A stretch of 64,000 nucleotides of DNA from Diphasiastrum complanatum (GCA_029204225.1 CM055111.1:6015433-6079432), one strand, 5' to 3'. Shown: positions 24,425 through 37,199, counted from the first letter of the stretch. A program made the numbers and translations. Notes: a model not told the origin generated them from the letters alone.

Positions 24425-25159
24425 AGATTTGGGAATGGAAATGTGAACCTAGAAGACTAGTGAATCATTGAATCAGATGATAGTCATACTTCTGAGAGCC
24501 TGGAAAACTCTCATCGGCTTGGGAGCACGAGGTAACAGAGAAGGCCCCCAAGATTGGATGTGGCAGGTCCTCCGTTACTCACGTAGGGCATAAACCACCA
24601 TCAGTAGTGGTGCCCCCTAACCCTTTTAGGACTTATTGGCTAGACCAATCCCCTAACCCTTTTAGGACTTTTTGGTTGGACCAATCCCTACCAAAAATGG
24701 CCCTAACATTGGTGTGTCTGTCGAGAGTAATTTGATAAGGGAGTATTGTTCGAAAGACGTTGGCCTACAAAGATGATCTATTAGAAATTTACTAGTTGAA
24801 CGAGTGTGTTGTCAAGACCATCAGCCACACTACATAATTTTAGTGTGAGTTGCATGACTAGTATCCCATGTTGGTTCAAAAAACAATTACTTTGGTGGTT
24901 AGCATTACAGATTGATGTGGGATGATCCCACAAATAGACTGATAAGTAGCCATGCACTTAGCCGATCCATAGGGTGAAAATATGAGGTGGGTTTGATTTA
25001 TAGTATCATATACATCCTTATCAGAGTTGATGAGGACCTCTTACCTCAATATGATAAGAAATTTAGTTGGACTATGGAAACTCTTGTGATATCAAGAGAT
25101 TGCAAGAAAGAATAAGGTATGTGGTCAATGACTAGGATAATGTTGCCCAAGCAATAGAG
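24425..25159. other. Non-coding region
   Basis: No feature was recognised apart from a short direct duplication near 24615-24690 (CCCTAACCCTTTTAGGACTT twice). Confidence 0.4.
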
Positions 25160-26210
25160 CCAGGTTCACTGAATGGGACATCGCACCCTATCGATATCAA
25201 ATGTGCTATTAATGAGATAGAGCTAGTATCAAGTCCAATATGGCCTGACTCTTGGATATGGGAGTTAATGATAGACCCACCCAACGAGGAAGTACACCTC
25301 ATTGATCTAGAATCTTATACCGGTTGGTATTGGGCCATAGGTGATGATGAAATACCCCCTATAAAATTAGAGGACCAAGAAACTCTTTGTGAGCTTGATA
25401 GGTCTATACCTGAGATGATGATAGAAGAAGAACTTGCTGAAACCATATACACATCTCTAGAAACCTTGGACCAGAATGGGGTTGAAGGCCTAGAATATTA
25501 GCCCAGATGAGCTAGATATAGATCTCGAAGAGAAACACATCATATTAGAAGACCTCTTGATCGAACCTAAGTTAGAGCCACAACCGGCCGAAGGACCACA
25601 ACTAGATCTAGACGGATTCTCATACGCCGAACTAGAACTGGCTTTAGAAATTTTGATGCAAGAGGCTAGCCTAGAGAACCAAGTCTAGTTGTAAATGGTG
25701 GAAGAAGTGTGGTGGAAATTTTGCCTCTCCTACCCTCGAAAAGTGTGGAAACTTGAGATTTCCCACCCCAAGAGCCCACAACGTCGACTCTCCTTGAAGA
25801 TCAGAAGGATAGCACCACCGACCTACAAATAGCAATAATGTTTCATTGCAAGAGTGGGAAACACCTTCATATATCCACATAGATGACATCTAGTCAGAAG
25901 TAGAATTGGGGGAGTGCTCAGCTCGATATGACAATGAAAGAAAGATATCTAATCCAGTTGAGAGTTATAGTGATGAATCTGAGTGGGAGATCGTATCTGA
26001 AGATGGAATTGAACGAGAGCCCACTGAGGTGGCGGGTGATGAAGAAAGCTGTTCAGGTTCACAATCTTTTTACTTCCACTGATATAGCTACTTGTAACGC
26101 TGCTGGCCCTGATGATAAGATCTTTTGCCTTGTTGACTTAATGACTACTATATGACATACTGTCAAAACGAGGATTAATAGGTAGAAAGTAAAGTTGAGC
26201 CAGACATGGG
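25160..26210 (+). pseudogene. Acidic reading frames upstream of gypsy gag
   Basis: Plus-strand frames here are stop-poor and rich in Glu and Asp, for example LIDLESYTGWYWAIGDDEIP at about 25300 and LEEKHIILEDLLIEPKLEPQ at about 25530. They run in the same direction as, and directly into, the gag remnant at 26206. They may be the N-terminal part of the same gag or an additional ORF of a gypsy element. No domain was recognised, and stops and frame changes break the text at 25501, 25687 and beyond. Confidence 0.4.
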
Positions 26211-26960
26211 CCTCGAGGATCACACTAACCAGAACACGGAAGAAGAAATCCTAGCTGAAGATGACCATCGAACTCAAGCTCAATTGACTGTGCAAACACC
26301 TAGCCCTCTATCTATCGCACCATTAACACGAAGAGTCACTCAGCCAATAGTTGTCCCGGATGACAACGAGAGGGTACCTAGAATAGTAGGCTCCCTATCT
26401 CAATTCCATGGAAACAATGATGAAGATGCCCATGAGCACCTAGATGATTTTGAGACACTAATGGTTGTTAATCAATTGTGAATCCTATGCATAGGATGAT
26501 GTTATTTTTCACAAATCTGATAGGAGGAGCTATGCGCTGGTACTATAATCTACCCAAAGTTTTCATCACCACATGAGAGAAATTGTTACAACTGTTTATA
26601 GCAGAGTTTGGACTCAAATACAATGTTGATAGCTTGATGTTCGCTCTGACCACGATACAACAAGAATTAAGAGAATCAGTACCCCTATATGTTAAACCAC
26701 TCAAGGAGCTCGTTTGGCAATTGAACATAGGGCTAGCGACTGAGGTATCATCTCAATCAGTATTCACCTTTTTCTTGAGGGGCCTACAAGCTATCCAGCA
26801 AGAAGTATGCCAATCTGGATCTACATCATTTGGAAAAGCAGTATCTAGAGCTAGAAGAGGCCTTTCTTGTTACAAATGAATGCCAAACCATCTTAGCCAT
26901 GATGAAAACCATGAACCATACTGTACTATTGAAAGAGGACACCAAGCCAATACAATGGAT
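26206..26960 (+). pseudogene. Gypsy gag remnant
   Basis: The frame from 26206 ends with FHGNNDEDAHEHLDDFETLM, a typical gypsy gag entry. It continues after a stop with the RWYYNLP-like segment near 26535 and then LLQLFIAEFGLKYNVDSLMF and ESVPLYVKPLKELVWQL at about 26580-26715. These match the gypsy capsid-like gag helices. No zinc knuckle, protease or pol follows; the frame decays after about 26960. Confidence 0.7.
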
Positions 26961-29156
26961 GGATGTTGGTCACAAGAGAATGGTTTGAATACTAGAAATT
27001 GAAGGCAAGAGCCGGTAGACCATGTTGTCATGGATGTCGAACCATGTAGAACCTACCAAACTTTGAGACAACCACATGTAGATTGTAGAATGACCTCCTA
27101 GGGTGACTTGACTAGAACAAAAGGAGAGAAACCTACAATAAAGTTGGAAGAAATACCCATAGAGAAGAAATGGTTGAGGGTAATCCAAGATAGACATATC
27201 TGAACAGCCCCTGTAGATTACCCCCCCAAAACTAGTGTTGGCTAGTTTTGGAAGAGAGCTTTGAATGCACCACTCCCCCACTCTCTTTTGGAGGCCACTA
27301 GATGTACTATCCAATGGGTGGATACAAATGGAAAAGAGGGCTTGAAGGGCATGGAGAATGGGAAGATGCCATTGTGAAGGGTATCCATTGGAATTTGCTA
27401 TCAAAAGGAGCCCACTCCTTGTATTTCAAGAGTTGGTATTTTTGGGAGTTGCTTGCTTGCTTGAGGGTGGTTGGAAGTTAGTTCAATTTTGATGTTACTT
27501 ATTCCAATGTTAGTAGTTAATGAGGTTACTTGTTTTGAGAGTGAAGTTAGTTACTTGCTTGAGAGGGATTTGTTGTTAGTGCTTGATTGTGAGTTGGTGG
27601 AAGAATGCTTGTTTACTTGGGTGTTGAAGAGTAATTGTGAGGAGGTATGTATTAGTCTGTGTGTTAATGTGTTGAGGGAATTGTAGGTGTTAGTTGAGAG
27701 GGCGGGATCACAGTTTTTCTTGTCTCTTGTCATCTTTCTTGGAGTTTGCTTGAGGAGAGTGGTTCGTAGGATAAGAGTTGCATTGCTTTAATGTTAGTTT
27801 GAAGGGGAATGCTTAATGGTAGTGTGAGGATTGGGGTTTGATCTAAAGTTTGGTTGGCATTTTAATTTTGGGTGATTGAATGTTGGTTGATGGTTGAAGA
27901 TCTGTTTGAAATTGTTAGTTGAAAGAATATCTTGTGGGGTGCTTGTGTTCTTGTTTTGAGAAGTAAGGATGATTTGCTTGCTAGTTGCTTGATGAGAGTG
28001 TGTTTTTCGAAGTGAGTGCTCGATGGTGAGTTCTGGTTGAATAATCTCGAGTACTAGAGAATCGTGTATCCAAGTCTAGGATTATACCGAATCCCATATA
28101 CAGGACGTGGACGTAACAAATTCCATTCCCATTTTGTACTGATTTGCTTCCATCCCTCAATTCTATTGATAATTCCAAGGACCTCTATATGTGATTTGTG
28201 TTTTATGGCTATGTCAATATGAATGTCTTGTCCTTTTCTTGATTCTAGTTTTAGTTTCAATACTATTGCTACTTGATTGGGTTTGGCACATGAGAGTGCC
28301 TATCTCACTTCTAAGGGAACATCATGAGGAGTCAACGAAGAGGAAAACCCAAGTTTAGAGATCAGATGAGAGCCCAATCCCATAGACTATATAATAACTA
28401 TTAAGGTTTGGAGAATGAGTTCTCTAATTAGTTTACATCAAGCAGTTGGTTTAGAGTAATTAATTTAATATTTTATCTTTTATTAAACTTTTCAGCTTAA
28501 TTTCTATTTGCCATTCGACATTATCATTCTATGCGCTTTCATTTTTTTGCACATTGATGGGTTTTTCCATCTTTCATTAATAAAAGTAGGAGATTCACTC
28601 AAATAGGTAACACTCTAACGCGACTTGGATGGGGGCCTATTTTGTTGACCTTTCTAATCATTTCATATTGAGATCATATATTAATCTCCTATCTATTTCT
28701 ATGTAAATCTATGTAAAGGTGACCATCACAAGTGCAAATCTTAGGGAGTCAAGACACGTGTCCTTAAGTTCATACATATGTAGGCCAATGTGGGGAATGG
28801 GGTATAGAGAACCCATGACCTCATGTTCTAAAATCCCCTTGCCATACACATGCCCTAGTACCCATTGACTTCTCTACAAAAGAAAAAGTGTAAGGAAAGC
28901 TGCCATTGTTACAGTGTTTTTGTGTCTATGGATTTATGGTGATGTTGACAATGATGGACATTCATTATCCTCAATCATTTCTCACTCAAGACAAAGTCAA
29001 AAAATGAAGATCAACCTATAATTACATCACAATCAACAAATGAAGATCAACCTACAATTACATCACAATCCGTATCTTGGATGCTATGTTTTCTGAATCG
29101 GTATTAGAGTGAAATAAATCCTCATTGTCAATCTAGTTTGTGATCATCATATGACT
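26961..29156. other. Non-coding region with strand-asymmetric block
   Basis: No coding domain. From about 27420 to 27990 the plus strand is strikingly rich in G and T and poor in C, with many GTTAGTT and TTGCTTG words. A 36-bp tandem duplication lies at 29002-29073 (AATGAAGATCAACCTA..). The last part borders the 3' end of the Tubby-like gene. Confidence 0.4.
29002..29073. repeat. 36-bp tandem duplication
   Basis: The unit starting AAATGAAGATCAACCTA is repeated once with one substitution; the two units are head to tail. Confidence 0.85.
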
Positions 29157-29227
29157 GACACCAAACCTATGGAAACAACTATTTACAAGGCTGACAAGAT
29201 GCGTCATCATACACAAAAGTCCTGTGA

Positions 29228-29233
29228 TTTATT
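29228..29233 (-). terminator. Polyadenylation signal AATAAA of Tubby-like gene 1
   Basis: The minus strand reads GCATCAATAAATC about 384 nt after the stop codon. The same context, GCATCAATAAATC, occurs about 355 nt after the stop of the second Tubby-like gene, so the signal and the surrounding 3' UTR are shared by both paralogues. Confidence 0.75.
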
Positions 29234-29616
29234 GATGCATAACAGAAGGACAAAAGTATCCAGTATCAGTATTCTCAAAATTACATATTGCTTCAACAGC
29301 ATCCACTATATCTCATATGCTCCACACACTAATTATCCCACTCGTGAGTTCAGTGGCAACCCAAGTTCTGATTATTCTTTACATAATCCCATATTTACCT
29401 CCTGTAACTCCTGCATAATAGTATTCAAGAGTCCCTTGAAAAAAGTGCACAACAGATTGAGAAGTACACATCTGATTGGATTCTCTAAAGCTTCTCATAC
29501 TTGTTCAGAAGGAGCAAATCTGTAGCCACATCCTGATCAGTGTGTAAGAGTCCTGACCAGTGAATCAGTCTGTACATGTAGAAAATTATGATGATGAGAA
29601 ATAAAGAAACAGTAGA

Positions 29617-30894
29617 TTAAGCTTCAAGCCCAACATTTGTGGCAAAGCTACCCAAGCAGACTGCCAAAGCCTGGAACGCAGAAAGGGGGTAGCAGAAGTC
29701 CATGGTGTACAGGCCTTTTCCGATCTTGCCCAGTTGAAGAACAATATATTCTTTCCCAGATTCAGCAGCAGCAGCTCCCTGATCAATTTGATCCAAAGCA
29801 GAAGATTCCTGATAAGATGATGATTCTGCATTGATGAGCTGAAAGTTGTGCATGGATGATAGTGTTGCACGCCCATTGAAATTCAAAGACCAGCAGTGCT
29901 GTTCGTCATCCCATGCAGGTATCTTGCTTCTCAGCTTCAGCGATGGTGTATCAACTGTTGCTTGATCCGTGGCAACAAGCCTATTGCCAGGATCGTCACC
30001 TTCAATCCCTGAGAAGGTGGAATTCCTTCTCTGATCACCCATCATCCGGCCGTTGCTTCTCCTTATGGCTTGCTTGTGCCTCAGAGTAATGCAGTTCCAT
30101 CCGAGCCAGCAGGATCGGAAAATCGAAGGCAGAAGCGGGCGCTTGGCGATCTGCCGCGAAGCCGGAAATGGATTAGAATATGGTGTTGCGATTGCTGACG
30201 GCTGTGGGAGGATGCAGCTGATCCGTCGCTGCCTGATGCCGCGATCTATAAAATGCTCGGAAAAGCGCACAACAGCAACCGCGCTCTTCATCTTCACCAC
30301 CTTTTGTCGATCAGGCGCGTTTACTTGCTTGCATTGGAAGAGGGTGAAATCGGATTCCCAGAAATTAGACTTCAATCTGCCCATATATCCTGGCGCATGT
30401 TTGGAGAAGCTCTTTGGATTTGCAGTGATGTCGTAGATGCAGCCTGCTAGGCGCCATCGGCAACGCGCTGCCATGAGAAATTCTAATCCTTGATCATCTG
30501 CAGGGGAGTTTTGGAACAGAGTAAATACGCCACCTTTCTGTCTGAGCAGGCATTGCAGTGGCTGAAGGCGAGGCCCAGGCTGTGTCAACGCAGAGGGAAA
30601 CTGTAGCAGTCCAGCATGGGAAAGAGAGATCTCGCAAGCCTGCTGAAGAATGAGTTGCCTCCAGTATCGGCACACGCCAGCCACTGCCACAACGCGACGT
30701 CCCTCTCCTTTCTCTTCCCTGCCCCGCTCCTGCACTCTCTGCAGCACAAGAGCGAAGAGCTCTGGTGCCAGAGCAGCCCAATCTCTCCCCTTGCTACTGC
30801 TATTTCTACTAAGAGATGATCTCAAAGATCTACTTCCGGATCGCAGAGATCTGCTGCTGCTTAGTCTCAAAGTTCTACTGCTAGATCTTTCCAT
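29617..30894 (-). CDS. TLP: Tubby-like F-box protein, copy 1
   Basis: This is an uninterrupted 425-residue frame. The N-terminus (1-36) is Ser/Arg-rich. An F-box follows at about 38-84 (RDWAALAPELFALVLQRV ... VAGVCRYWRQLI), then a Tubby C-terminal domain from about 94 to the end. Tubby blocks include LQFPSALTQPGPRLQ, GCIYDITANPKSFSK, RGIRQRRISC and, at the end, LYTMDFCYPLSAFQALAVC. Plant Tubby-like proteins of this architecture bind SKP1-type adaptors through the F-box and membrane phosphoinositides through the Tubby barrel. The phosphoinositide site, K-L-R in mouse Tubby, reads R-L-K here (173-175), so charge is kept. The gene has no intron, unlike most angiosperm members. The start is the first ATG of the frame and matches the start of copy 2. 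Expression is not known. Confidence 0.93.
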   Translation of the reverse strand: MERSSSRTLRLSSSRSLRSGSRSLRSSLSRNSSSKGRDWAALAPELFALVLQRVQERGREEKGEGRRVVAVAGVCRYWRQLILQQACEISLSHAGLLQFPSALTQPGPRLQPLQCLLRQKGGVFTLFQNSPADDQGLEFLMAARCRWRLAGCIYDITANPKSFSKHAPGYMGRLKSNFWESDFTLFQCKQVNAPDRQKVVKMKSAVAVVRFSEHFIDRGIRQRRISCILPQPSAIATPYSNPFPASRQIAKRPLLPSIFRSCWLGWNCITLRHKQAIRRSNGRMMGDQRRNSTFSGIEGDDPGNRLVATDQATVDTPSLKLRSKIPAWDDEQHCWSLNFNGRATLSSMHNFQLINAESSSYQESSALDQIDQGAAAAESGKEYIVLQLGKIGKGLYTMDFCYPLSAFQALAVCLGSFATNVGLEA

Positions 30895-33639
30895 CCTTTC
30901 TAAGAAAACAACTTAAAATCTGGCAGCAGCACGAGAATGCAAAGACAGGAAGCAGATCACAAACAGATTGTCATTTCTAGCATCAAATTCCCACCATTCT
31001 CTGCCTTCTCAGTGTTTCTTCTATGCTTTTGCCTCATATTACCTGCTGTAACTCTTCATCAAAGCTAGATTGCATCTTCAGCAAAGCTAGATTGCATTAG
31101 TGCAAGTCAATGATCGTTGGGTAGTGAAGCCGCTGCTTGTTCTTATTGCTTTTTCTGGGGTATGGTGTGATCATCTTCTGAGATATGGTGTGTGTTTGCT
31201 GACAAACTGCGATCAAATTCCTTCAATTCTGACTCAATGCAAAAGAGGAAGACTCTTCTCTCTCCCTACTTTCACCAAAAACCGAAGCTTTTCACAAATT
31301 TCATTTTGAAGTCTCAAACTTTTCATCCTTTTCATTTTGAAAGTCCCCTTTACATTTACACATCCTTTGAAAAAGATTAAAATATCCACCTAATTATAAA
31401 CTCTTATTTTACATATTTATATTTATAACCTTTTGGTTAAAACAAAAGTTTCATTATGGGATATATTGATGTGCTACTGCATTTTAATAAATTTCCGTTA
31501 TGGGATATACTGATGTGCAAGTGCATTGTAATAAATTTCCATTGAACAACATTGATCAAATCCTAAAATACACTCCTAAATCACGTCTTGTATATCATTG
31601 TTGGCATTTTCTCAACTCACTATGCTATTTCTCCTCCCCTAAACCCTAATCTCTTATAAAAACCCTAGCTTTTCATTTTGAAGGTCTCGTTTACACATCT
31701 TTTGAAGGAGATTAAACCATCCAAGATAGTTATAATCTATTGATTAAAACAAAAGATTTCCTATGGGATAAACTTAAGTGCACGTGACCATCAATCTTAA
31801 ATTGATGGTCAAGCCCTAAAGTAGACATGGACTAATCAAAACAATAGAATCTAGTTTTGTGTATCAATGTTGACATTCTCTCTCTCAAAAGACGAGGAAA
31901 AGGTGAAATGAGGGATGAGTGGATCTACATTATTTTGGATTGGACTTAGCCACAAACTTGATTGTATTTTTGTATTATGGAGGGAAGGCAACTTGTGCAA
32001 TATCAATGCACCATTTATCTACAATGGTTGAGGCACTAAAGTGGAAAGGTCTCAAAATGATCTAGGCTCATGGGATGAGGTTGACTTACTCCTAAGTGGC
32101 ATTTTATGTGGCAAGAATAAATGGCAACATGTGGTAAGTGTGTTTCAAGTGCCATGCATGTTCTCTAGTGGTGGTTTTAGATGGAAGGAGGGCAAGAACC
32201 ATGAACCCAAAATCTTCATGGTGGATCAAGATGAGAGTTTTAAAAGTCTTTCCATACATGTCTCTGGACTTTTTAGGCCCCATAGAAATTGGATTGAAGG
32301 TTCACCTAAGAGGAAATGGTTCCAAAACAAGCAACTTGTATATGGCTATGTCTACGAAGTGTTCCACATTGATGCACAACCAAGAGAAAGTAGATGAACA
32401 TGCCCAAAGATATACAACTCAAATAGATTTTGGGACTTTGTAGGGTGGGATGAAGGCCCATAAAAAACATGGTGCATATAGGCAATTGAAGGGCCTATCT
32501 TCTTGCATTAGTTGTCGAAGAAAAGGATAAAAGAAATAGGAAGTTATAGGTTATGGGGAAATACTCCCAATGCATTTCAAAAAATGGACTTAACCTTCCC
32601 TCCCAACTACACTCAATAACAAGACCATAAGGATTTCACATAAGGCGAATTGTTAAAGGTAAGGGAAAATTAATGAGAAGGTAATTGCTATTAATGAGAA
32701 TTAGGATCTGGATTATGTGGATTGGCATTCCTTTGACCTAAGCACATGTTCCTACCACATGTACTCTAGCATAAGTGAACACACATCTAGCATGTGGACC
32801 CGCCTCATCTTTGCATCCATTCATGTCCATATAGGATGCCACCTAGGGTAAGGAGTCCACTTGAAATGACATTGACCAATAGTGCAAAGTATTTGGGGCC
32901 CACTCCACTTACGCTCCCACATATCTAAAACCACCTTAAGGTCCTTTCTAAGTGGTGGGATCTACCAGCTCATGCCATCATGTCCCATGAATACATGTTC
33001 TAACTGATTCAAATTCAAATTTAGGGTAGTTGTACATACCACCAATAAGTGGCCTTGGGTGAAAGCCCTAGGCTCCTTTTTTTTATGTCGGGGTAGGTGT
33101 GGGTGTAAGTCAAAACTTTTGAGATGCACTTATCCCATTGTGTTGAAACCAATCTTATTACCTATTATGTTTGGTTAAGTTTAGCCATAATTTTCTTTAC
33201 ATTGGCCCTTTGACGTTAACCTAGTGGAAAGCATATACTATACATGCATTCACATCTGCCTCTAGCCTTCTAATATAAATAAATAATTTCAAAAGCAATT
33301 TTAGTCCTAAGTGACTTGTGACAGCCTATATTTTCCAAGAAAGCATTAAGAAATCTATTTTTTTTTTCAAAACACAACTGACACATGAATAATGTTATAA
33401 CAAAAGCAAAATGTAAGTTTTAACTTTTTGTTGCTTTGTGTATTGTCTTCAAGCTTTTGTGTATGATCTTAAGAGGTTTCCAGAAGTGGTAGGCTGCTGT
33501 TGTAGGGCTGGTATGCTGTTGTTTTTGGCTGCCATCAGTATCTTTTGTCTCTTGAATGCTTTGTCAAGTTCATGTGTATCAAAGGTAGCATTAGGATGTT
33601 TTGCCATTTCTAGCTTTTGTAGCTTGTTGTGCAAAGATC
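30895..33639. other. Upstream region of Tubby-like gene 1 and non-coding DNA
   Basis: The first few hundred bases hold the 5' flank of the minus-strand Tubby-like gene, with weak similarity to the flank of copy 2 but no clear TATA box. At 31454-31541 a 44-bp unit (TTATGGGATATATTGATGTG..) is tandemly duplicated. The frames at 32041-32443 and 33438-33701 show no recognisable domain. Confidence 0.4.
31454..31541. repeat. 44-bp tandem duplication
   Basis: Two head-to-tail units begin TTATGGGATATA at 31454 and 31498, with a few substitutions. A third, weaker relative lies near 31755. Confidence 0.8.
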
Positions 33640-34320
33640 TTCGCCAGAACATTTGGGATCTTAGACAAAAAGTTCTTCTCACTCAGAATGTCAGAAAGTG
33701 ATTATGTCTAGAATAACATTAATCAATTCAAGACTCTGTTAGAGCATATGGCGGCGATAAGTTCAGTGATCGAAAACTCTGATGCTGTAATGACCTTATT
33801 GTCACAACCTGCCATCCTCATATGAAAACTGGGCAATGATAATATCCAGACACTCAAATATTACATTGCCCAGAGTCATAATCATCCTGTTGCATGAGGA
33901 GAGAAAAGAAGGAATGGAGCATCCTCGTCCTCCATCAATGACTCGCAGACATTATTCTCAAAGAAGAACACAAGGAAGCAACAAAAGAAGAAAGTTTTCA
34001 GACAAATCGATGACAATCAGAAACAGTCACAAAAGACCCACAATCAGCAACTTGCTCACAACAAGAAAAGGGTCTTTTGCAAGTACTACAAGACTCTGAG
34101 GACGAACCATGAAATCCAGGGCTATCGGATCTTGAAGTTCAAGAACAACAACAAGAAATAGCCAGTGGTTCCTCCATTCTGGAGCAACGCAACACATGAC
34201 AAGCCATCAAGAATGATTTATCGACTATTCAGCCTATAGCACCAAGAAATTCGTTCACCTTGGAGACAACAGCTCACACAGAATTGAAGGTAAAGGTACT
34301 GTTAGACTGAATTTTTGAAA
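33640..34320 (+). pseudogene. Copia gag and protease remnant
   Basis: Plus-strand text: RMSESDYV and INQFKTLLEHMAAISSVIE at 33690-33770 are gag. A degraded zinc knuckle, VFCKYYKTLRHEIQGYRILK, lies near 34100. The protease region GATQHMTSHQ, then YSTKKFVHLGDNSSHRIEGK at 34185-34290, follows. It is the same family as the minus-strand copia at 37.9-41.6 kb, which shares CKYCKHSSHEIQDYRI, ATQHMTSH and VHLGDNS. Stops interrupt every section, and sequence after about 34320 is unrelated. Confidence 0.75.
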
Positions 34321-35699
34321 TGGACTACTCTTATTCACATTATGAATTGCAATATCTTATTGTATTACTTTTTGAAAATCTGACATTGCACAAAGTTTCG
34401 CAATTCCTAGTTAGTTAAGACATTGCACATCTTGGAATTCGACATTGCTCATATTCGGAATCTGACATACAAAACCAGTAACGATATTGTGATCAATTGT
34501 AATAATATATATATTGAAAGTGTCAATCAATGTATCACAAAATTGCTGCTTTTGCAATCTCTCTAACATATGATAGATGAACTAAAATCTATTAAAAATC
34601 TAATCTACTCGTCGTCATCTTGACATCTGTCAAAGAGTATAGTAATGACTAAGAGGAGAAATGACAAAGAGCAAGAGAAAATGGAGATAGCTAAAGCAAA
34701 CAAGACACATTAGTATTTAATGCTTGATCATACTAATGGTTAAGAGTGAACACATACGTGTTTTACAATAATAATATACGAAGAATACAAAATTTAAAGG
34801 TTTCAAAGAAACTTACACGTGGAGGATGACCCTCGCTCTTCAATTTATCGACTAAAGCCTCATATGATTCCCTCAAGGCAAAGTTGTACTCTTGTTTATT
34901 TGGAAGACGTCCATAGTTCGCCAACTATCCATTCAATTTAAGTTGGAATTAGTTTAGGGCTAGATTGGAGCAGCTAGTCATAATGCATGTTAAAAAAGGA
35001 AATCATATGAAATCAAAGACAAACTATAAGAGTGGTTTAGATTCACATACCATGCTTGCTTGCAAGCCCGCCTTTCCGCTCGAGGCCAATTTAGGGCTGC
35101 CTATTCCATGCATTCTAGTGGCCACGACATTTATCTGGTGCTTTTCATCATTTTTGACATTGTTCCAATCTGACCTTGAACACCGGTGAGGTTTGGATTG
35201 CCCGTTCCTATAAGCTCGTCGTGCTGTATCATGAAGATGTCTTATCCATAAGCTCATATGCTTATGAATTTCCTTCGAGTCGAATTCTTCTTCTTGTGGG
35301 AATTCGCTATGAAGGGTACCAACAACCTAACGTTTAAGATCGTTAGATTGTTCGGACCATTTCATAAACATTCTATCGCCAAAATGGTGGTGACATAAAA
35401 AATACAATTGGTCCAGAACCACCCTCCCTTTACAGTTTTATCAATTCTAAACAAATGATTTTGCTTATTAACTTTATAAGAAGTGGTGCAAAAGACTCCT
35501 AGGGTTGGCTGAGTCCATTTTTAGGGCAAAATGGAGCCATTTGACAATGTTATAACAAGATCCCTCAAAGAACCTTGGCCACCACTGCCAAGGTGAGAAG
35601 GCCCTAAAGTCTCCAGTTGCTTCTTAGCTGTCTCTTGTTGCTAGATTGGATTCTTCACTTTAGGACAATGCGATTCTGTCCCCAGTTGCGAAGCGCTTG
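34321..35699. other. Mostly non-coding region
   Basis: Near 34383-34470 the word GACATTGC recurs four times at irregular spacing. A minus-strand frame at 35024-35257 (RCSRSDWNNVKNDEKHQINV) reads like a protein and faintly recalls plant transposase-associated sequences, but I cannot assign it. Otherwise nothing was recognised. Confidence 0.35.
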
Positions 35700-36949
35700 T
35701 GATGTTTTGAGCCACGGTCTACCTAGTACTACACTATAGGAAAAATTTGAGCAAGTCCAAGACTACGAAATCTAGCACGAAATGGATTCTTGCTTCTTTT
35801 GTGTGTACTTCCTTGGCTATGCCTAATAGCTTCATACTAGATTGGTCAGCTAGTCGGATCGTAAAATGAGCCCTTACCATATGGGTAAGTCCCTAGTCGT
35901 GATGGAGCTTGGAGGAGATGATATTCGCTTCGAACCCTCCATTGACTATGGTTGATTCCCGTGAAAACCCCCGATGCGTGATAGGGATCGTTATGTATTT
36001 GGAATCCTTTTCCCATCCTACTCCTACTTGGTGGACTGCTTGAGATCCATCTGCTTCTACATCTAGCACCAAATTAGTAGGGTGCATTTATGTTCTATCG
36101 TTGTCTGGTCCATCTATGTATATCTTCAATCTTTCTCAGAGGGTCGGATGCATTAAGAGTAGCCTGGTGCCTAACGTTATCCAGACATCATCTCTCAATA
36201 GATGAACTAGAATAGTTGTGTGGTCCTTTTCCGCCTCTTTGCTATGGAAAGAAAATTCTAGACCAGAATGCTCATGTGCATTTCGTTTGGTCTCACGGAT
36301 GAACTACAACAACCTTGGATTCACTAGGGAGCAGGAGAAAGTGTTCGACCATTGATTGTTTTCACTCTTAGACTGACGTTTGTCCAGCTCTTGGGCCTCC
36401 TCTCTGGCTTGATCTAAGGCTTGGGATTCTTTAACCCATTCCTTCATGCGTCTAAAATTCCCTTGTTCAATTGTGGGGTTTGCATGTTCACCTACATAAA
36501 TAGAACTTGATAATCCACTAACAGGCCATGTAGTGGTAGATTTGGTTAATTCTTTTCCTACTCTTTTCTTCCCTCTGATCTGAATGAATACATGCATCAT
36601 AGATGCCTTGAGTTCTCCTACCACACTCATTAGGTGCAACGGGGCCGAATCCTCTCCTTGTTTCTCATACAACATACAATGAGTTGAAAAATAGCGAAAC
36701 TTGTAATGTCTTCCATGCTTCCCGTTGCTTGCATTGCCCATTCACGCGTCGGGAGCATGGAAATGTGTTGCTAGCGCAGTCACATGTTGACCACAACCGA
36801 AGCCATTGTTGTTTGCGTTCCTTCGGCATCGTGAGCTTCTGCCGCGTGAGTGTGACGTTTTCATCAAAAGTTACCACAGCTGTATACTGACCGCAACTGA
36901 CGCTTGTGTGGTTCTTGGGTGTTTCATTTCCTTCACGGGTTATAACCAC
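35700..36949 (-). pseudogene. Decayed retroelement with retropepsin-like region
   Basis: Minus-strand frames at 36949-36304 and on to 35700 run in series. The recognisable part, near 35950-35780, reads STIVNGGFEANIISSKLHHD, then FTIRLADQSSMKLLGIA and HFVLDFVVLDL. This pattern fits the retropepsin-like domain of gypsy-type polyproteins, with N-G-G where an active enzyme has D-[STG]-G. The upstream part (MGNASNGKHGRHYKFRYFST) has no match I can name. No RT or integrase follows. The assignment is by pattern only. Confidence 0.4.
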
Positions 36950-37199
36950 ATGTAGACCGCATGTGTTGACCTGTGGTGTTCTGGCGGCACCTTGGCGGTA
37001 TGTCTACTTTGCATAGTGACCACAAATAGACTGAATGCGAAACTCCTCAGCAGTGTCTTGTGGTGCGTTAGGCGGAGCCTTGGCGGTATCTTGGCGATTT
37101 GCGGTGCCTTGGGCGATGCTCTGGCGGTGCAGTTGCGGTTGCGACCAAAGCTTGTTGGGCTTTTGCATGTATTTTTGTAGAGTGGTCACAAGATATGAC
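36950..37199. other. GC-richer spacer with short repeats
   Basis: Several CTTGGCGGTAT and TTGCGGT words recur between 36980 and 37150. The DNA is richer in G+C than its neighbours. No gene was recognised. Confidence 0.35.

Noticed and set aside
26482-26497. Perfect 16-bp palindrome ATCCTATGCATAGGAT, sharing CCTATG...CATAGG with the 42.5-kb array.
   Set aside because: A single copy inside a gypsy gag remnant, lacking the CTNAG centre; best taken as chance.
29151-30916. Several open frames antisense to or overlapping the Tubby-like gene 1.
   Set aside because: They are shadows of a GC-richer coding region or its 3' UTR, with no domain of their own.
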